A DNA stretch of 64,000 nt from Pseudomonas abietaniphila (GCF_039697315.1 NZ_CP155619.1:930001-994000); one strand, 5' to 3'. Positions 18,699 through 28,189 are shown, numbered from the stretch's first letter. Program-made: numbers and translations. Notes: generated by a model from the sequence alone, not told the origin.

Positions 18699-20051
18699 TC
18701 AACGAGCCACTGCAACCGCTGCGCCGCGGCTGCGCACCCCTTTGACGAAAAGCGCACCCACCGCCATCAGGCACAGGAAGATGCCGCAGATCACCAGATT
18801 GAACCAGACCATCGCGATCAGGCACACCACCGCCAGCACCAACGCGATGCCCGGCACGATCGGGTAGCCCGGTGCGCGGAAGCTGCGTTCCAGATTCGGT
18901 TCGCTGCGACGCAGTTTGAACAGGCTCAGCATGCTGACGATGTACATCACGATAGCGCCAAATACCGACATGGTGATCATCGCCGCCGTCAACGTCATGC
19001 CCTGCAGGTTGACCAGGCCGTCGCTGAGGATGGCCAGGATACCCACAACGCCCCCGGCGAGAATGGCACGGTGCGGGGTCTGGAAGCGCGAAAGTTTGGC
19101 CAGGCTCGGCGGAAGGAAACCGGCGCGGGCCAGGGCGAAGAACTGACGCGAGTAACCAAGGATGATGCCGTGGAAACTGGCGACCAGACCGAATAGGCCG
19201 ATCCACACCAGCATGTGCATCCAGTTGGAGTTGTTGCCGACGACAGCCTTCATCGCCTGTGGCAGCGGGTCGTTGATGTTCGACAGCGTACGCCAGTCAC
19301 CCACGCCACCGGCGAAGATCATCACGCCAATCGCCAGCACCACCAGGGTCAGAATCCCCGCAACGTAGGCACGCGGGATGGTGCGTTTAGGGTCTTTGGC
19401 TTCTTCAGCGGCCATGGCCGCGCCTTCGATGGCGAGGAAGAACCAGATCGCAAACGGAATCGCCGCGAAAATCCCGCTGATCGCGGGCAGGCTGAAGGTG
19501 TCTGAACCGGCCCAGCCGCCGAGCACGAAATTGCTGAAACTGAAGCCAGGCGCGACCACGCCCATGAACACCAGCAGTTCGGCGACGGCCAGCACGGTCA
19601 CGACCAGTTCGAACGTCGCGGCGATGCTGACGCCGAGGATGTTGAGGGTCATGAAGACGATGTACGCCCCGATCGCCGCGACCCGCGGGTCAAGGGACGG
19701 ATACTGCACATTGAGGTACGCGCCAATGGCCATGGCGATGGCCGGTGGCGCGAACACGAATTCGATCAGGGTCGCCAGGCCGGCAATCATTCCGCCGGTC
19801 ACGCCGAAGGCACGAAGGCTGTAGGCGAACGGACCGCCCGCGTTGGGGATCGCCGTGGTGAGTTCCGTGAAGCTGAAAATGAAACAGGTGTACATCACGG
19901 CGACCATCAGCGTCGTGACCAGGAAGCCCAGCGTCCCCGCCGTGCCCCAGCCATAGCTCCAGCCGAAGTATTCGCCGGAAATCACCAGGCCGACGGCCAG
20001 TCCCCACAGGTGCAGGGTTCCCAATGTGGGTTTGAGTTGTGTAGCGGTCAT
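18699..20051 (-). CDS. eat: Ethanolamine permease
   Basis: 450 residues from the ATG at 20051; the longer open frame upstream adds 33 residues of non-membrane sequence and is unlikely. About twelve membrane helices of the amino acid-polyamine-organocation (APC) family. The N-terminal TLGTLHLWGLAVGLVISGEYFGWSYGWG and AGGPFAYSLRAFG are typical of the Pseudomonas ethanolamine permease. First gene of eat-eutB-eutC. It imports ethanolamine across the inner membrane to feed EutBC. Confidence 0.93.
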   Translation of the reverse strand: MTATQLKPTLGTLHLWGLAVGLVISGEYFGWSYGWGTAGTLGFLVTTLMVAVMYTCFIFSFTELTTAIPNAGGPFAYSLRAFGVTGGMIAGLATLIEFVFAPPAIAMAIGAYLNVQYPSLDPRVAAIGAYIVFMTLNILGVSIAATFELVVTVLAVAELLVFMGVVAPGFSFSNFVLGGWAGSDTFSLPAISGIFAAIPFAIWFFLAIEGAAMAAEEAKDPKRTIPRAYVAGILTLVVLAIGVMIFAGGVGDWRTLSNINDPLPQAMKAVVGNNSNWMHMLVWIGLFGLVASFHGIILGYSRQFFALARAGFLPPSLAKLSRFQTPHRAILAGGVVGILAILSDGLVNLQGMTLTAAMITMSVFGAIVMYIVSMLSLFKLRRSEPNLERSFRAPGYPIVPGIALVLAVVCLIAMVWFNLVICGIFLCLMAVGALFVKGVRSRGAAVAVAR

Positions 20052-20302
20052 GAGTGTTACCCCGGTAGCCAAGCGACGGTATTTGCCTGACGTCGAGCAT
20101 AGACACAGGGTTACCGCCAAGGCTTGACCGCGCAGGACGCAGGTTGTCATGTGCGGTCAAGTTTTTCGGGTATTTGCGCGGGGTGCGCCAAGGCGGCGCG
20201 TGAAATGGGGGGTGTGCTTTATAGAGGGTCACTGCTCTACCCAGATCAGCATTCAGCAGGTGAGTCGATGGGTAGCAATGAAAGCGAATCAAAACGCTCT
20301 TT

Positions 20303-20390
20303 GTAGGAGCGCGCTTGCCCGCGAAAGCGGTGGGTCAGCAGAAGAATGGGTTGCAGATAGACCGCAATCGCGGGCAATCGCGCTCTTACA
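20303..20390. repeat. Inverted REP pair
   Basis: GTAGGAGCGCGCTTGCCCGCG and its near-complement (CGCGGGCAATCGCGCTCTTAC) face each other across ~45 bp. The rest of the divergent promoter gap 20052-20467 shows no further gene. Confidence 0.85.
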
Positions 20391-20467
20391 GCTCGGCGTC
20401 AAACCGTAACAAGGTACGACATTTGCTTGAATGAAATTCATACAGACCCTGACGGCCCTTCATCTCG

Positions 20468-21529
20468 ATGCTCCAGACCCTCATCCCCAGCGCTGCCCCG
20501 ACCTCCCCCGCCGCCAGCAATCGCGGCGTGCTGTCGGCTGCCGCCAACGGTCTGGATGGCTTCATCGTGCAGCACGGCGGCGACCTGGATCGAGTGTTCG
20601 GCTGCGCCGGCATCGACCCCGAACACCTGCTGCACCCCACGCTCAGCCTGCCTCTGACCAACTACTGCAAAGTGCTTGAAGAAGCCGCTCGGCAAACCGG
20701 CTGCGACAACTTCGGCCTGCGTTACGGCCAGCAATTTCAGCCTCAGGCGCTGGGTTTGCTGGGCTATATCGGGTTGTGCTCCACCACGCTGGAAGACGCG
20801 CTCATCAACTTCTCGCAAGCCTTTCCGTTTCACCAGCACAGCACCTTGATCGAGCTGGTGGACCAAGGGGATTGCTACCGCTTCGACTATCAGGTCAGAC
20901 ACGGCGCGATCCATGAACGTCGCCAGGACGCCGAACTGACCATGGGCATGGCCATGAACCTGGTGCGCCATGTGCTGGGCCCGGACTGGGCGCCTCGGCA
21001 TGTGGCGTTCGAGCACGGCCGGCCGCAGGAATGGCACGAACATCGCGACACGTTCCGTGCCGACGTCAGCTTCGGCCAAGGCTGCAATTCGCTGCTGATT
21101 CCCAAGCGAGAACTGATCGGCAAGGCCATGCCGGGCAGCGACCCGATCCTGCTGATGTTGATCAAGGATGCCATTCGCCAGTTGGGCGACAACGGCAACG
21201 AAATCGGCCTGCTGGAACGCGCACGGCAGACCATTCTCGCCACGCTGCACCTGGGTGAACCGGCACTGGACGAAATCGCCCACCACCTCGGTCTTTCCGA
21301 ATGGGCCTTGCAGCGCAAGCTGCGCGAACAGGGCCTGAGCTTTACGCAACTGGTGGACCAGATCCGCCAGGACTCAGCCATCGCCCACCTCAAGCAACAG
21401 CACCTCAGCGTCACCCAACTCGCCTCCATGCTGGGTTATTCGGAAACCAGCGCCTTCTCACGCGCGTTCAAGCGCTGGTTCGGGTTGAGCCCCAAGCAGT
21501 GGCGCAGCGCGGCTTTCAGCACTCAGTAA
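20468..21529 (+). CDS. AraC-family transcriptional regulator
   Basis: 353 residues. The N-terminal ~200 residues are the arabinose-binding-like domain of the OruR/ArgR-type group (GLDGFIVQHGGDLDRVFGCAGIDPEHL, later LGLLGYIGLCSTTLEDAL). The C-terminal double HTH (about 255-350) ends with the family signature LGYSETSAFSRAFKRWFGLSPKQWR. It is divergent from eat-eutBC and so is the obvious candidate activator of ethanolamine use. In P. aeruginosa the described eat-eutBC regulator is a sigma54-type activator, so this would be a different regulator for the same operon (inference). Confidence 0.85.
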   Translation: MLQTLIPSAAPTSPAASNRGVLSAAANGLDGFIVQHGGDLDRVFGCAGIDPEHLLHPTLSLPLTNYCKVLEEAARQTGCDNFGLRYGQQFQPQALGLLGYIGLCSTTLEDALINFSQAFPFHQHSTLIELVDQGDCYRFDYQVRHGAIHERRQDAELTMGMAMNLVRHVLGPDWAPRHVAFEHGRPQEWHEHRDTFRADVSFGQGCNSLLIPKRELIGKAMPGSDPILLMLIKDAIRQLGDNGNEIGLLERARQTILATLHLGEPALDEIAHHLGLSEWALQRKLREQGLSFTQLVDQIRQDSAIAHLKQQHLSVTQLASMLGYSETSAFSRAFKRWFGLSPKQWRSAAFSTQ

Positions 21530-21580
21530 AACGTCACAGACGTTCCCGCTCCCTCCTGCCGAAGCGACAACCTTTCGACC

Positions 21581-21678
21581 ACTGGTCAGACCGGTAAGAT
21601 CTTTCTTACATCCATCTCTTGTTCCGTGGCTGTCTTCGGGCCTAGACTGCGCGTGCATTGGACATACCGGTAAGACCA
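21581..21678 (+). promoter_or_regulatory. Two FadR/GntR-type operators before dctA
   Basis: ACTGGTCAGACCGGT at 21581-21595 matches the TGGTnnnACCA form used by FadR-subfamily regulators. A second, weaker copy (CGGTAAGACCA) lies at 21668-21678. They bracket a possible promoter (TTGTTC, 18 bp, TAGACT at about 21619-21648). The FadR-type gene sits directly downstream of dctA, which fits feedback control. Confidence 0.6.
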
Positions 21679-21743
21679 CAATAATTAAGTCCGGGCATCA
21701 GGCCGCAGCGTCTGGGTCAGGACACCGACTAGAGATCCTCATC

Positions 21744-23057
21744 ATGCTCAAATGGTGCTCCCGTTCGATTTTCCTTCAGGTTGTCATTGGATTGATGCTC
21801 GGCATCCTCTGCGGCCTGGCCCTCCCCGAATTCTCTTCGCAGCTCAAACCCTTGGGTGACGGCTTCATCAAGCTGATCAAGATGCTCATTGGCGTGATCG
21901 TGTTCTGCGTAGTGGTCAGCGGCATCTCCGGCGCTGGCGACTTGAAAAAAGTCGGCCGCATCGGCCTTAAATCCGTGCTGTATTTCGAAGTCCTGACCAC
22001 CATCGCACTGATCATCGGCCTGATCGTCGCCTACGGCACCGGGCTGGGCAACGGCGCCAACATTCATCTGGATCAGCTGTCGGTCGCGGACATGGGCGAC
22101 CTCGCAGAACGCACCAGGCAGATCCATGGCGCATCCACCTTCCTCATGGACCTGATCCCGACGTCGGTGATTGGCGCCTTTGCCGACAACAACATCCTGC
22201 AAGTGCTGTTGTTTGCCGTGCTATTTGGCAGCGCGTTGAACCTGGTGGGGGAATCGGCCAGCGGCATCTCGCGACTGATCAATGAGCTGAGCCATGTGAT
22301 TTTCCGCATCATGGGCATGATCGTGCGGCTGGCGCCTATCGGCGTATTCGGCGCCATCGCGTTCACCACCAGCAAATACGGCGTGCAGTCGCTCCAGCAT
22401 CTGGGCAGCCTGGTGGCCCTGTTCTACCTGACCTGCTCCGCCTTCGTGCTGCTGATCCTGGGCGGCGTCATGCGTGCTTCGGGGCTGAAAATCCTGCCGT
22501 TCCTGAAATACCTGCGCGAAGAACTGCTGATCGTACTGGGCACCGCCTCGTCTGACGCCGTGCTGCCACAGGTCATGCGCAAGCTGGAGCACATGGGCAT
22601 CGGCAGCTCCACTGTCGGCCTGGTGATTCCCACCGGCTATTCGTTCAACCTCGACGGCTTCTCGATCTACCTGACCCTGGCCATCGTGTTCATCGCCAAT
22701 GCCACCGGCACGCCGCTGGCGTTCACTGACCTGCTGACCATCCTGCTCGTGTCGTTGATCACCTCCAAAGGCGCCCATGGCATTCCGGGCTCGGCACTGG
22801 TTATCCTCGCCGCCACCCTGACGGCCGTACCGGCGATTCCCGTGGTCGGTCTGGTGCTGGTGTTGGCGGTGGACTGGTTCATGGGCATTGGTCGGGCGCT
22901 GACCAACCTGATCGGCAATTGCGTGGCCACCGTCGCCATCGCTCGCTGGGAACGTGACATCGACGTGAAACGTGCCAACAACGTCCTGGCCAGCAAACAG
23001 GGTTTTGTCTTCCAGGCGAAGAAAACCGCAACGCCCGTTCACCAACAGGAATTCTGA
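21744..23057 (+). CDS. dctA: C4-dicarboxylate/cation symporter, DctA family
   Basis: 437 residues of the dicarboxylate/amino acid:cation symporter family, imported substrate probably succinate, malate or fumarate. Family signatures are the first-helix segment VVIGLMLGILCGLALPEF, the re-entrant-loop region TASSDAVLPQVMRKLEHMG, and GYSFNLDGFSIYLTLA with the cation/substrate-binding NxDG. It is followed after 64 bp by a FadR-type regulator and preceded by matching operators, so it is likely an inducible, second dctA-type copy rather than the DctBD-controlled housekeeping one (inference). Confidence 0.9.
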   Translation: MLKWCSRSIFLQVVIGLMLGILCGLALPEFSSQLKPLGDGFIKLIKMLIGVIVFCVVVSGISGAGDLKKVGRIGLKSVLYFEVLTTIALIIGLIVAYGTGLGNGANIHLDQLSVADMGDLAERTRQIHGASTFLMDLIPTSVIGAFADNNILQVLLFAVLFGSALNLVGESASGISRLINELSHVIFRIMGMIVRLAPIGVFGAIAFTTSKYGVQSLQHLGSLVALFYLTCSAFVLLILGGVMRASGLKILPFLKYLREELLIVLGTASSDAVLPQVMRKLEHMGIGSSTVGLVIPTGYSFNLDGFSIYLTLAIVFIANATGTPLAFTDLLTILLVSLITSKGAHGIPGSALVILAATLTAVPAIPVVGLVLVLAVDWFMGIGRALTNLIGNCVATVAIARWERDIDVKRANNVLASKQGFVFQAKKTATPVHQQEF

Positions 23058-23121
23058 CGCTGCGTCATCGGGCGCTCACAAGGCGCCCTCCCGGCCTCAC
23101 TGACAACTCAGGAAAAACAGG

Positions 23122-23823
23122 ATGATCAGTTCATCGACTGTCGTTAACTCCGTGGTAGAAAAACTGCGCGCAGCTTTGGCACGCGGGCAATGGCGTAGCG
23201 GCGACATGCTGCCAGGCCAGCGCGAACTGGCCGAGCAACTGGGCATCAGCCGTCCCAGCCTGCGCGAAGCCGTCATCGTGCTGGAGACGCTGGGGCTGGT
23301 GCGCTCGATGCCTGGCAAAGGCGTGGTGGTGCTGGATGAACCCTCGGCGCCTGCCAGCGCACCGGTCCCGGCCGCGGGCGTCGCCGACGCGACACTGGCC
23401 GACGTCATGCAACTGCGTTACACCCTGGAACCGTTCATTGTCAGCCTGCTCGCTCAATCGATCAGTCAGAAGGAAATTACCGAACTGCGCCTGACCCTGA
23501 TGGATATGCGTGAAGCGCTGGAGGATCAGAACAGCGAGTCGGGCAGCAACGCGTACATCGCGTTTCACGAGCAGTTGTTCACCCTGACCTCGAACCCGAT
23601 CTTCAGCAGCATGGTGCAGCAGACCAGCCAGGCGCTGAAACACTGCGCCCCCACCCTGCGCAACACCCCCGAGCACCTCGCAGCACGCCTCAAAGAGACC
23701 GAAGCGCTGGTGCGCGCCATCCGCAACAAGGACAGCGCAGGTGCCAGTGAATTGATGCGCCAGCACATTCTTCAGGAAGGCCAACGGATGGAAGTGGAAC
23801 TGGAGATTCCGAGGCAAGATTGA
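23122..23823 (+). CDS. FadR-subfamily GntR transcriptional regulator
   Basis: 233 residues. Winged helix at 8-75: VVEKLRAALARGQWRSGDMLPGQRELAEQLGISRPSLREAV, then a proline/alanine-rich linker of ~20 residues, then the FCD domain (about 95-225) with its LRYTLEP...A start and HEQLF segment. Same strand as dctA. The operators at 21581 and 21668 fit the subfamily's half-site, so repression of dctA relieved by a carboxylate is the simplest model. Confidence 0.88.
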   Translation: MISSSTVVNSVVEKLRAALARGQWRSGDMLPGQRELAEQLGISRPSLREAVIVLETLGLVRSMPGKGVVVLDEPSAPASAPVPAAGVADATLADVMQLRYTLEPFIVSLLAQSISQKEITELRLTLMDMREALEDQNSESGSNAYIAFHEQLFTLTSNPIFSSMVQQTSQALKHCAPTLRNTPEHLAARLKETEALVRAIRNKDSAGASELMRQHILQEGQRMEVELEIPRQD

Positions 23824-23837
23824 TGAGGACGCCTCTG

Positions 23838-23920
23838 AACGAACGCGGTGTATCCGTCAACATTGATGTGGCGGACCCACCGCGTTCGCCACTGTCGTAA
23901 CCTCCTGCAGCTCCCACAGG
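23838..23920. repeat. Single copy of the composite repeat
   Basis: GAACGCGGTG at about 23840 pairs with CACCGCGTTC near 23878-23888, followed by GTCGTAACCTCCTGCAGCTCCCAC. This is a diverged single copy of the family arrayed at 8.2 and 54 kb, in the same orientation as the 8.2 kb array. Confidence 0.75.
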
Positions 23921-24019
23921 TGTTATGTTCAGTCAGCAACAGGCGTTTTGTACCCAAAAAGCGCACCGCGCGCTCCGCTCATGATCTTCATACCGCAGTA
24001 GCCTGGACCGCTTGAAAAA

Positions 24020-25372
24020 CTACCGACGCTGCAACTCCAACCGCCGAAGGCTGCCCATGCTCAAAAACGCCAGCGCCCCCACCAGCGCATGCGCCGCCAC
24101 CACGTACATCGCTCCGGAAAAGGACCCGGTGGACTGCACGATGTAGCCGATCACAATCGGGGTGAAGATGCCCGACAGGTTGCCGAACATGTTGAACAGG
24201 CCGCCCGCCATGCCGGTGATTTCTTTGGGCGAAGTGTCCGATACCAGCGTCCAGTCGACCGCCACCACGCCTTTGCCGAAGATCGCCAGCGACATCAGGA
24301 TCGTCACGATCCACATCGACTCGGTGAAGTTGCAGAATACCAGCGTGGCGCCCATGGTCATGCCGCACACCAGCGGAATCTTGCGCGCCACCGACAACGA
24401 AAAGCCCTTGCGGATCAGGTAATCGCACACCGCCCCACCGCACAACGCGCCGAGCAATCCGCAGATACCGGGGATCGCCGCGATGGCGCCCGCTTCCATG
24501 ATGTTCAGCCCGCGGCCCTTGACGAGATACACCGGAAACCACGTCAGGAAGAAGTACTGCAACGAGGTGTCGCAGTATTTACCCAGATAAATCGACCACA
24601 TCATCGGGCTCTTCAGCAGGACTTTCAGGTCCGAGAAGCGTGGCACAAACGCGCCCTTTTCCTTGGGTTTGTCCATGTCCACCTGAGCGCCGCCTTCACG
24701 CAGGTGTTCAAGCTCGGCGCGGTTGACCGAGGGATGCTCGGTCGGAGTCTTCACAAACTTGAACCAGACCAGGCTGACCACGATTCCCAGCCCGCCCATG
24801 AACCAATAGACGTGCTCCCAACCGTAGCGATGGGCGATGAAACCCATGGCCGGTGCCAGTAATACCACCGACATGTACATCGACGAGTTGAAGATCACCG
24901 TCGCCAGGCCGCGCTCCTGCAACGGGAACCACGCGGCGACGATGCGGCTGTTGGCGGGATACACCGGGGCCTCGATCAAGCCCAGTAGAAACCGCAGCAG
25001 GAACAGCGTGCCAATGGCCACCGGCACCGAGAAGAAACCGATCATCCCTTGCGCCACGGTGATGGTGGACCAGAGAAACAACGACAGCCCGTAGACCCGC
25101 ACCGAGCCGAACTTGTCGAGCAACCAGCCGCCCGGCAGCTGCCCGAGCACATAGGCCCAGGCGAACGCGGAGAACATGTAGCCAAGGGTGACGGAATTGA
25201 TGCCCAGCACTTCGGTCAGCGCGGAGCCTGTGATCGAGAGCGTGGCGCGGTCGCCGACGTTGATTGCGGTGACGATGAACAGCATCGCAAGAATGCCGAA
25301 GCGCACCTTGCTGCGCACGGCCGTTGCGTCAGCAGCCGGGGCGGCTGCGCTTGCGGTATTGGAATGTTCCAC
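24020..25372 (-). CDS. MFS transporter, hexuronate/aldarate (GudP-like) family
   Basis: 450 residues from a GTG at 25372, chosen because GATGAGG lies eight bases upstream and because the upstream extension is not protein-like. Twelve membrane helices; the first, RFGILAMLFIVTAINVGDRATLSI, and the following GYMFSAFAWAYVLGQLPGGWLLDKFGS are typical of the anion:cation symporter family that imports glucarate, galactarate or galactonate. Last gene of a three-gene operon with the dehydratase 93 bp upstream. Confidence 0.88.
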   Translation of the reverse strand: MEHSNTASAAAPAADATAVRSKVRFGILAMLFIVTAINVGDRATLSITGSALTEVLGINSVTLGYMFSAFAWAYVLGQLPGGWLLDKFGSVRVYGLSLFLWSTITVAQGMIGFFSVPVAIGTLFLLRFLLGLIEAPVYPANSRIVAAWFPLQERGLATVIFNSSMYMSVVLLAPAMGFIAHRYGWEHVYWFMGGLGIVVSLVWFKFVKTPTEHPSVNRAELEHLREGGAQVDMDKPKEKGAFVPRFSDLKVLLKSPMMWSIYLGKYCDTSLQYFFLTWFPVYLVKGRGLNIMEAGAIAAIPGICGLLGALCGGAVCDYLIRKGFSLSVARKIPLVCGMTMGATLVFCNFTESMWIVTILMSLAIFGKGVVAVDWTLVSDTSPKEITGMAGGLFNMFGNLSGIFTPIVIGYIVQSTGSFSGAMYVVAAHALVGALAFLSMGSLRRLELQRR

Positions 25373-25410
25373 ATGAAAGCCCTCATCTTGTTGTTGTCGA
25401 TCGGCCACAA

Positions 25411-25432
25411 GAGCGCCTTGGCAGAGGCGCTC
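25411..25432. promoter_or_regulatory. Intercistronic hairpin
   Basis: GAGCGCC and GGCGCTC pair perfectly around an eight-base loop in the 93-bp gap between the dehydratase and the second transporter. It may partly terminate or protect the upstream message. Confidence 0.4.
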
Positions 25433-25465
25433 CCGGTCATGCACAAACGCTGTTGAAGGGGTCAA

Positions 25466-26629
25466 TCAGGGGCGAGAACCGACCTCGACGGTCTGCGCGG
25501 TCCAGGCCTTGACCTGTTCGCTCAGCGACAGTCCGAGCCCTGGGCGGGTCGGCACCAGCATCCGACCGTTGCGGGTTTCCAGACGCTCGTTGAACAGTGG
25601 CTCCATCCACTCGAAATGCTCGACCCATGGCTCGGTCGGGTACGCTGCGGCGAGGTGCACGTGCAGTTCCATGGCGAAATGCGGCGCCAGCATCATTCCC
25701 GCTTGCTCGGCCATGGCCGCGACTTTCAGGTAAGGGGTGATGCCGCCGACGCGAGGGGCATCGGGCATCAGAAAGTCTGCGCCGCGCAGCTTGATGAACT
25801 CGGCATGCTCGGCAACGCTGGTGAGCATTTCACCGGTGGCGATGGGCGTGTCGAACTGCTGCGCCAGCGCCGCGTGCCCTTCGGCGTCATAGCAATCCAG
25901 CGGCTCTTCGATCCAGATCAGGTTGAATTCTTCGAATCGGCGGCACATGCGCTGAGCGGTCGGCCGATCCCATTGTTGGTTGGCGTCGACCATCAAGGGA
26001 AAGTCATCCCCCAGGTGCTTGCGAACGGTCGCGACGCGGTGCAAGTCAATGGCACAGTCGGGTTGACCGACCTTCAACTTGATTCCACCGATGCCCTTCT
26101 CTCTGGACATGTCGGTGTTGTGCATCAACTGTTCCAGCGGTGTGTGCAGGAAGCCACCCGAGGTGTTGTAACAGCGCACGGAATCGCGGTGCGCGCCCAG
26201 GAGGCGGGCCAGCGACAGGTTGGCGCGTTTGGCCTTGAGGTCCCAGAGCGCGACGTCAAACGCGCCAATCGCCTGGGTCGACAAACCGCTGCGGCCAACG
26301 GAGGCGCCTGCCCAGCACAGCTTGGTCCACAACTTGGCGATGTCGCTGGGATTCTCGCCGATCAGCGCCGGCGCGATCTCCTTGGCGTGAGCAAACTGAC
26401 CCGGACCGCCTGCGCGTTTCGAATAGCTGAAGCCCATGCCGCGATGACCGTCGGTGGTTTCGATTTCCGCCACGAGAATGGCGATTTCGGTCATCGGCTT
26501 CTGCCGCCCGGTCAGGACCTTGGCGTCACTGATCGGGTTGGCCAACGGCAGAAACACCGAAGACACCTTGACCCAGGCGATCTGATCATCATCGGCGGAC
26601 TTGAGGGGGACATTGGATTGAACAGACAT
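25466..26629 (-). CDS. L-talarate/galactarate dehydratase
   Basis: 387 residues from ATG 26629 (AGGAGA upstream). Enolase-superfamily acid-sugar dehydratase of the mandelate racemase subgroup. The catalytic set is present: Lys184/Lys186 in GGIKLKVGQ, metal ligands Asp215 (VDANQQWD), Glu241 (IEEPLD) and Glu267 (TGEML), and His317 in LAPHFAMELH. The sequence follows the characterised TalrD/GalrD enzyme almost segment by segment (SDAVLTGRQKP-like start, GFSYSKRAGG, WAGASVGRSG, CYNTSGGFLHTPL). It converts galactarate or talarate to 5-keto-4-deoxyglucarate. Flanked by two aldarate-type transporters. Confidence 0.92.
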   Translation of the reverse strand: MSVQSNVPLKSADDDQIAWVKVSSVFLPLANPISDAKVLTGRQKPMTEIAILVAEIETTDGHRGMGFSYSKRAGGPGQFAHAKEIAPALIGENPSDIAKLWTKLCWAGASVGRSGLSTQAIGAFDVALWDLKAKRANLSLARLLGAHRDSVRCYNTSGGFLHTPLEQLMHNTDMSREKGIGGIKLKVGQPDCAIDLHRVATVRKHLGDDFPLMVDANQQWDRPTAQRMCRRFEEFNLIWIEEPLDCYDAEGHAALAQQFDTPIATGEMLTSVAEHAEFIKLRGADFLMPDAPRVGGITPYLKVAAMAEQAGMMLAPHFAMELHVHLAAAYPTEPWVEHFEWMEPLFNERLETRNGRMLVPTRPGLGLSLSEQVKAWTAQTVEVGSRP

Positions 26630-26664
26630 GGCATTCTCCTTTCGAGTTCTTGTGAGGTGAGTCA

Positions 26665-28038
26665 TCAGATGCGCTGACCGGACAGGTCGTCGTTCTGGCT
26701 GCGCTGGGTCGCGTCGGCCACAGGAGCGTCCTCCAGGTCATCGATGTCGAGGCGATTCAGGGGGCCGACAATCACCAGGTAGGCGAAAGCGCCGAGCAGG
26801 CCCATCGCTCCGACGTAGAGCAACGCGGAGTCGAACGATCCCAGTTGATTGACAAGTACGCCGATGGCAATCGGGGTGACGATGCTGGCGATGTTGCCGC
26901 AGAAGTTGAACATCGCCCCGCTGATCCCCATCGAGCGTTTCGGCGAGACATCACCAACGATGCACCAACCCAGATTGCCGATGCCTTTGGCGAAAAAGGC
27001 CAGCGACATCACGCCGATCACCACCGGAATCGACTGGGTGTAGTTGGCGATGACGATGGTGCTGGACAGCAACAGACCGCAGATGATCGGCGTCTTGCGG
27101 GCGGCAGTCAGGCTGTAGCCTTTTTTCAGCATCCAGTCGGACCAGACGCCACCGATCATGCCGCCCAGGCAACCTGCAATCGGCGGAATGGCCGCCACGA
27201 GGCCGACCTTGAGCATGGTCATGCCCTTGGCTTCGATCAGATAGGTCGGGAACCAGGTCAGGAAAAACCAGGTGATGGACGTCAGGCAGAACTGCCCCAG
27301 ATAAACGCCCACCATCATGCGATTGGCGCCGATGGCCTTGGCCCGCTTCCAGCTGAACGGGGTTTTCACGTCGCCGATGTTCGGCAGACCGCCGCCGGCT
27401 TCGATGTAGTCGAGCTCCGCTTGATTAGCGCGTTTGTCCTTTCTCGGCTCATGGACCAGCTTAAACCAGAGCAGACCGATCAGGATGCCGGCCCCGCCCG
27501 TCCAGAAAAACACGTGCTGCCAGCCGAAGCTGTTGAGCAGCAGCACCATCAGCGGCGTGAACGCGGCCAAGGCGAAGTACTGGGCCGACTGGAAGATCGC
27601 TGTGGCCAGCCCCCGTTCATGACGCGGAAACCACATCACGGTCAGACGGTTGTTGGCAGGGAACGCTGGGGATTCGGCCACCCCCATCAGAAAGCGCAGG
27701 ACGAACAGCGCGACGAAGGCCGAACTGAACATATCGACGTACCCCTGCAAGTACGTCAGGGCTGACCAGATGATCAGGCTCATGCCCAGCACCAGACGTG
27801 AACCGAAACGGTCGAGCACGATGCCGCCCGGAATCTGCATGCTGGTGTAGGCCCAACCGAACGCCGAGAACGCGATACCCATGGTGATGGCATCGAACCC
27901 AAGGTCGCCGCGCATTGCAGGCGCAGCAATGGACAACGTGGCGCGATCAACATAGTTGAACACGGTCACGATGAAGATCATCGCGAGGATGAGATAGCGA
28001 ACATTGGTTTTCGCCGGAACCGGTGGTGTGGGTATCAC
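26665..28038 (-). CDS. MFS transporter, hexuronate/aldarate family (first copy)
   Basis: 457 residues from a GTG at 28038 preceded by AAGGAA; the open frame continues 54 codons upstream across the two palindromic operators, which argues against the longer start. Twelve helices, with NVRYLILAMIFIVTVFNYVDRATLSI, GVAESPAFPANNRL and WFFLTWFPTYLI typical of GudP/ExuT-type symporters. First gene of the operon, 35 bp before the dehydratase. It differs clearly from the other transporter at 24020, so the two may take different acid sugars. Confidence 0.88.
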   Translation of the reverse strand: MIPTPPVPAKTNVRYLILAMIFIVTVFNYVDRATLSIAAPAMRGDLGFDAITMGIAFSAFGWAYTSMQIPGGIVLDRFGSRLVLGMSLIIWSALTYLQGYVDMFSSAFVALFVLRFLMGVAESPAFPANNRLTVMWFPRHERGLATAIFQSAQYFALAAFTPLMVLLLNSFGWQHVFFWTGGAGILIGLLWFKLVHEPRKDKRANQAELDYIEAGGGLPNIGDVKTPFSWKRAKAIGANRMMVGVYLGQFCLTSITWFFLTWFPTYLIEAKGMTMLKVGLVAAIPPIAGCLGGMIGGVWSDWMLKKGYSLTAARKTPIICGLLLSSTIVIANYTQSIPVVIGVMSLAFFAKGIGNLGWCIVGDVSPKRSMGISGAMFNFCGNIASIVTPIAIGVLVNQLGSFDSALLYVGAMGLLGAFAYLVIVGPLNRLDIDDLEDAPVADATQRSQNDDLSGQRI

Positions 28039-28111
28039 TGTTATTTTCCTTATTGTGATGAAGCCCGGGCTCTTGTGCTGGCTTCGCCCGTATCTGCGCA
28101 CTGATAACGCA

Positions 28112-28127
28112 ATGATTGCGCAATCAT
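28112..28127. promoter_or_regulatory. LacI-type operator, proximal
   Basis: ATGATTGCGCAATCAT is a perfect 16-bp palindrome with the central CG typical of LacI/GalR operators. It lies about 74 bp before the GTG of the first transporter gene. Confidence 0.8.
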
Positions 28128-28189
28128 CAGCAAGCAATAAAAAGGGCGATGCCACGCCGCCGCATCTGCCCTGAAGGAAAATACTACAC

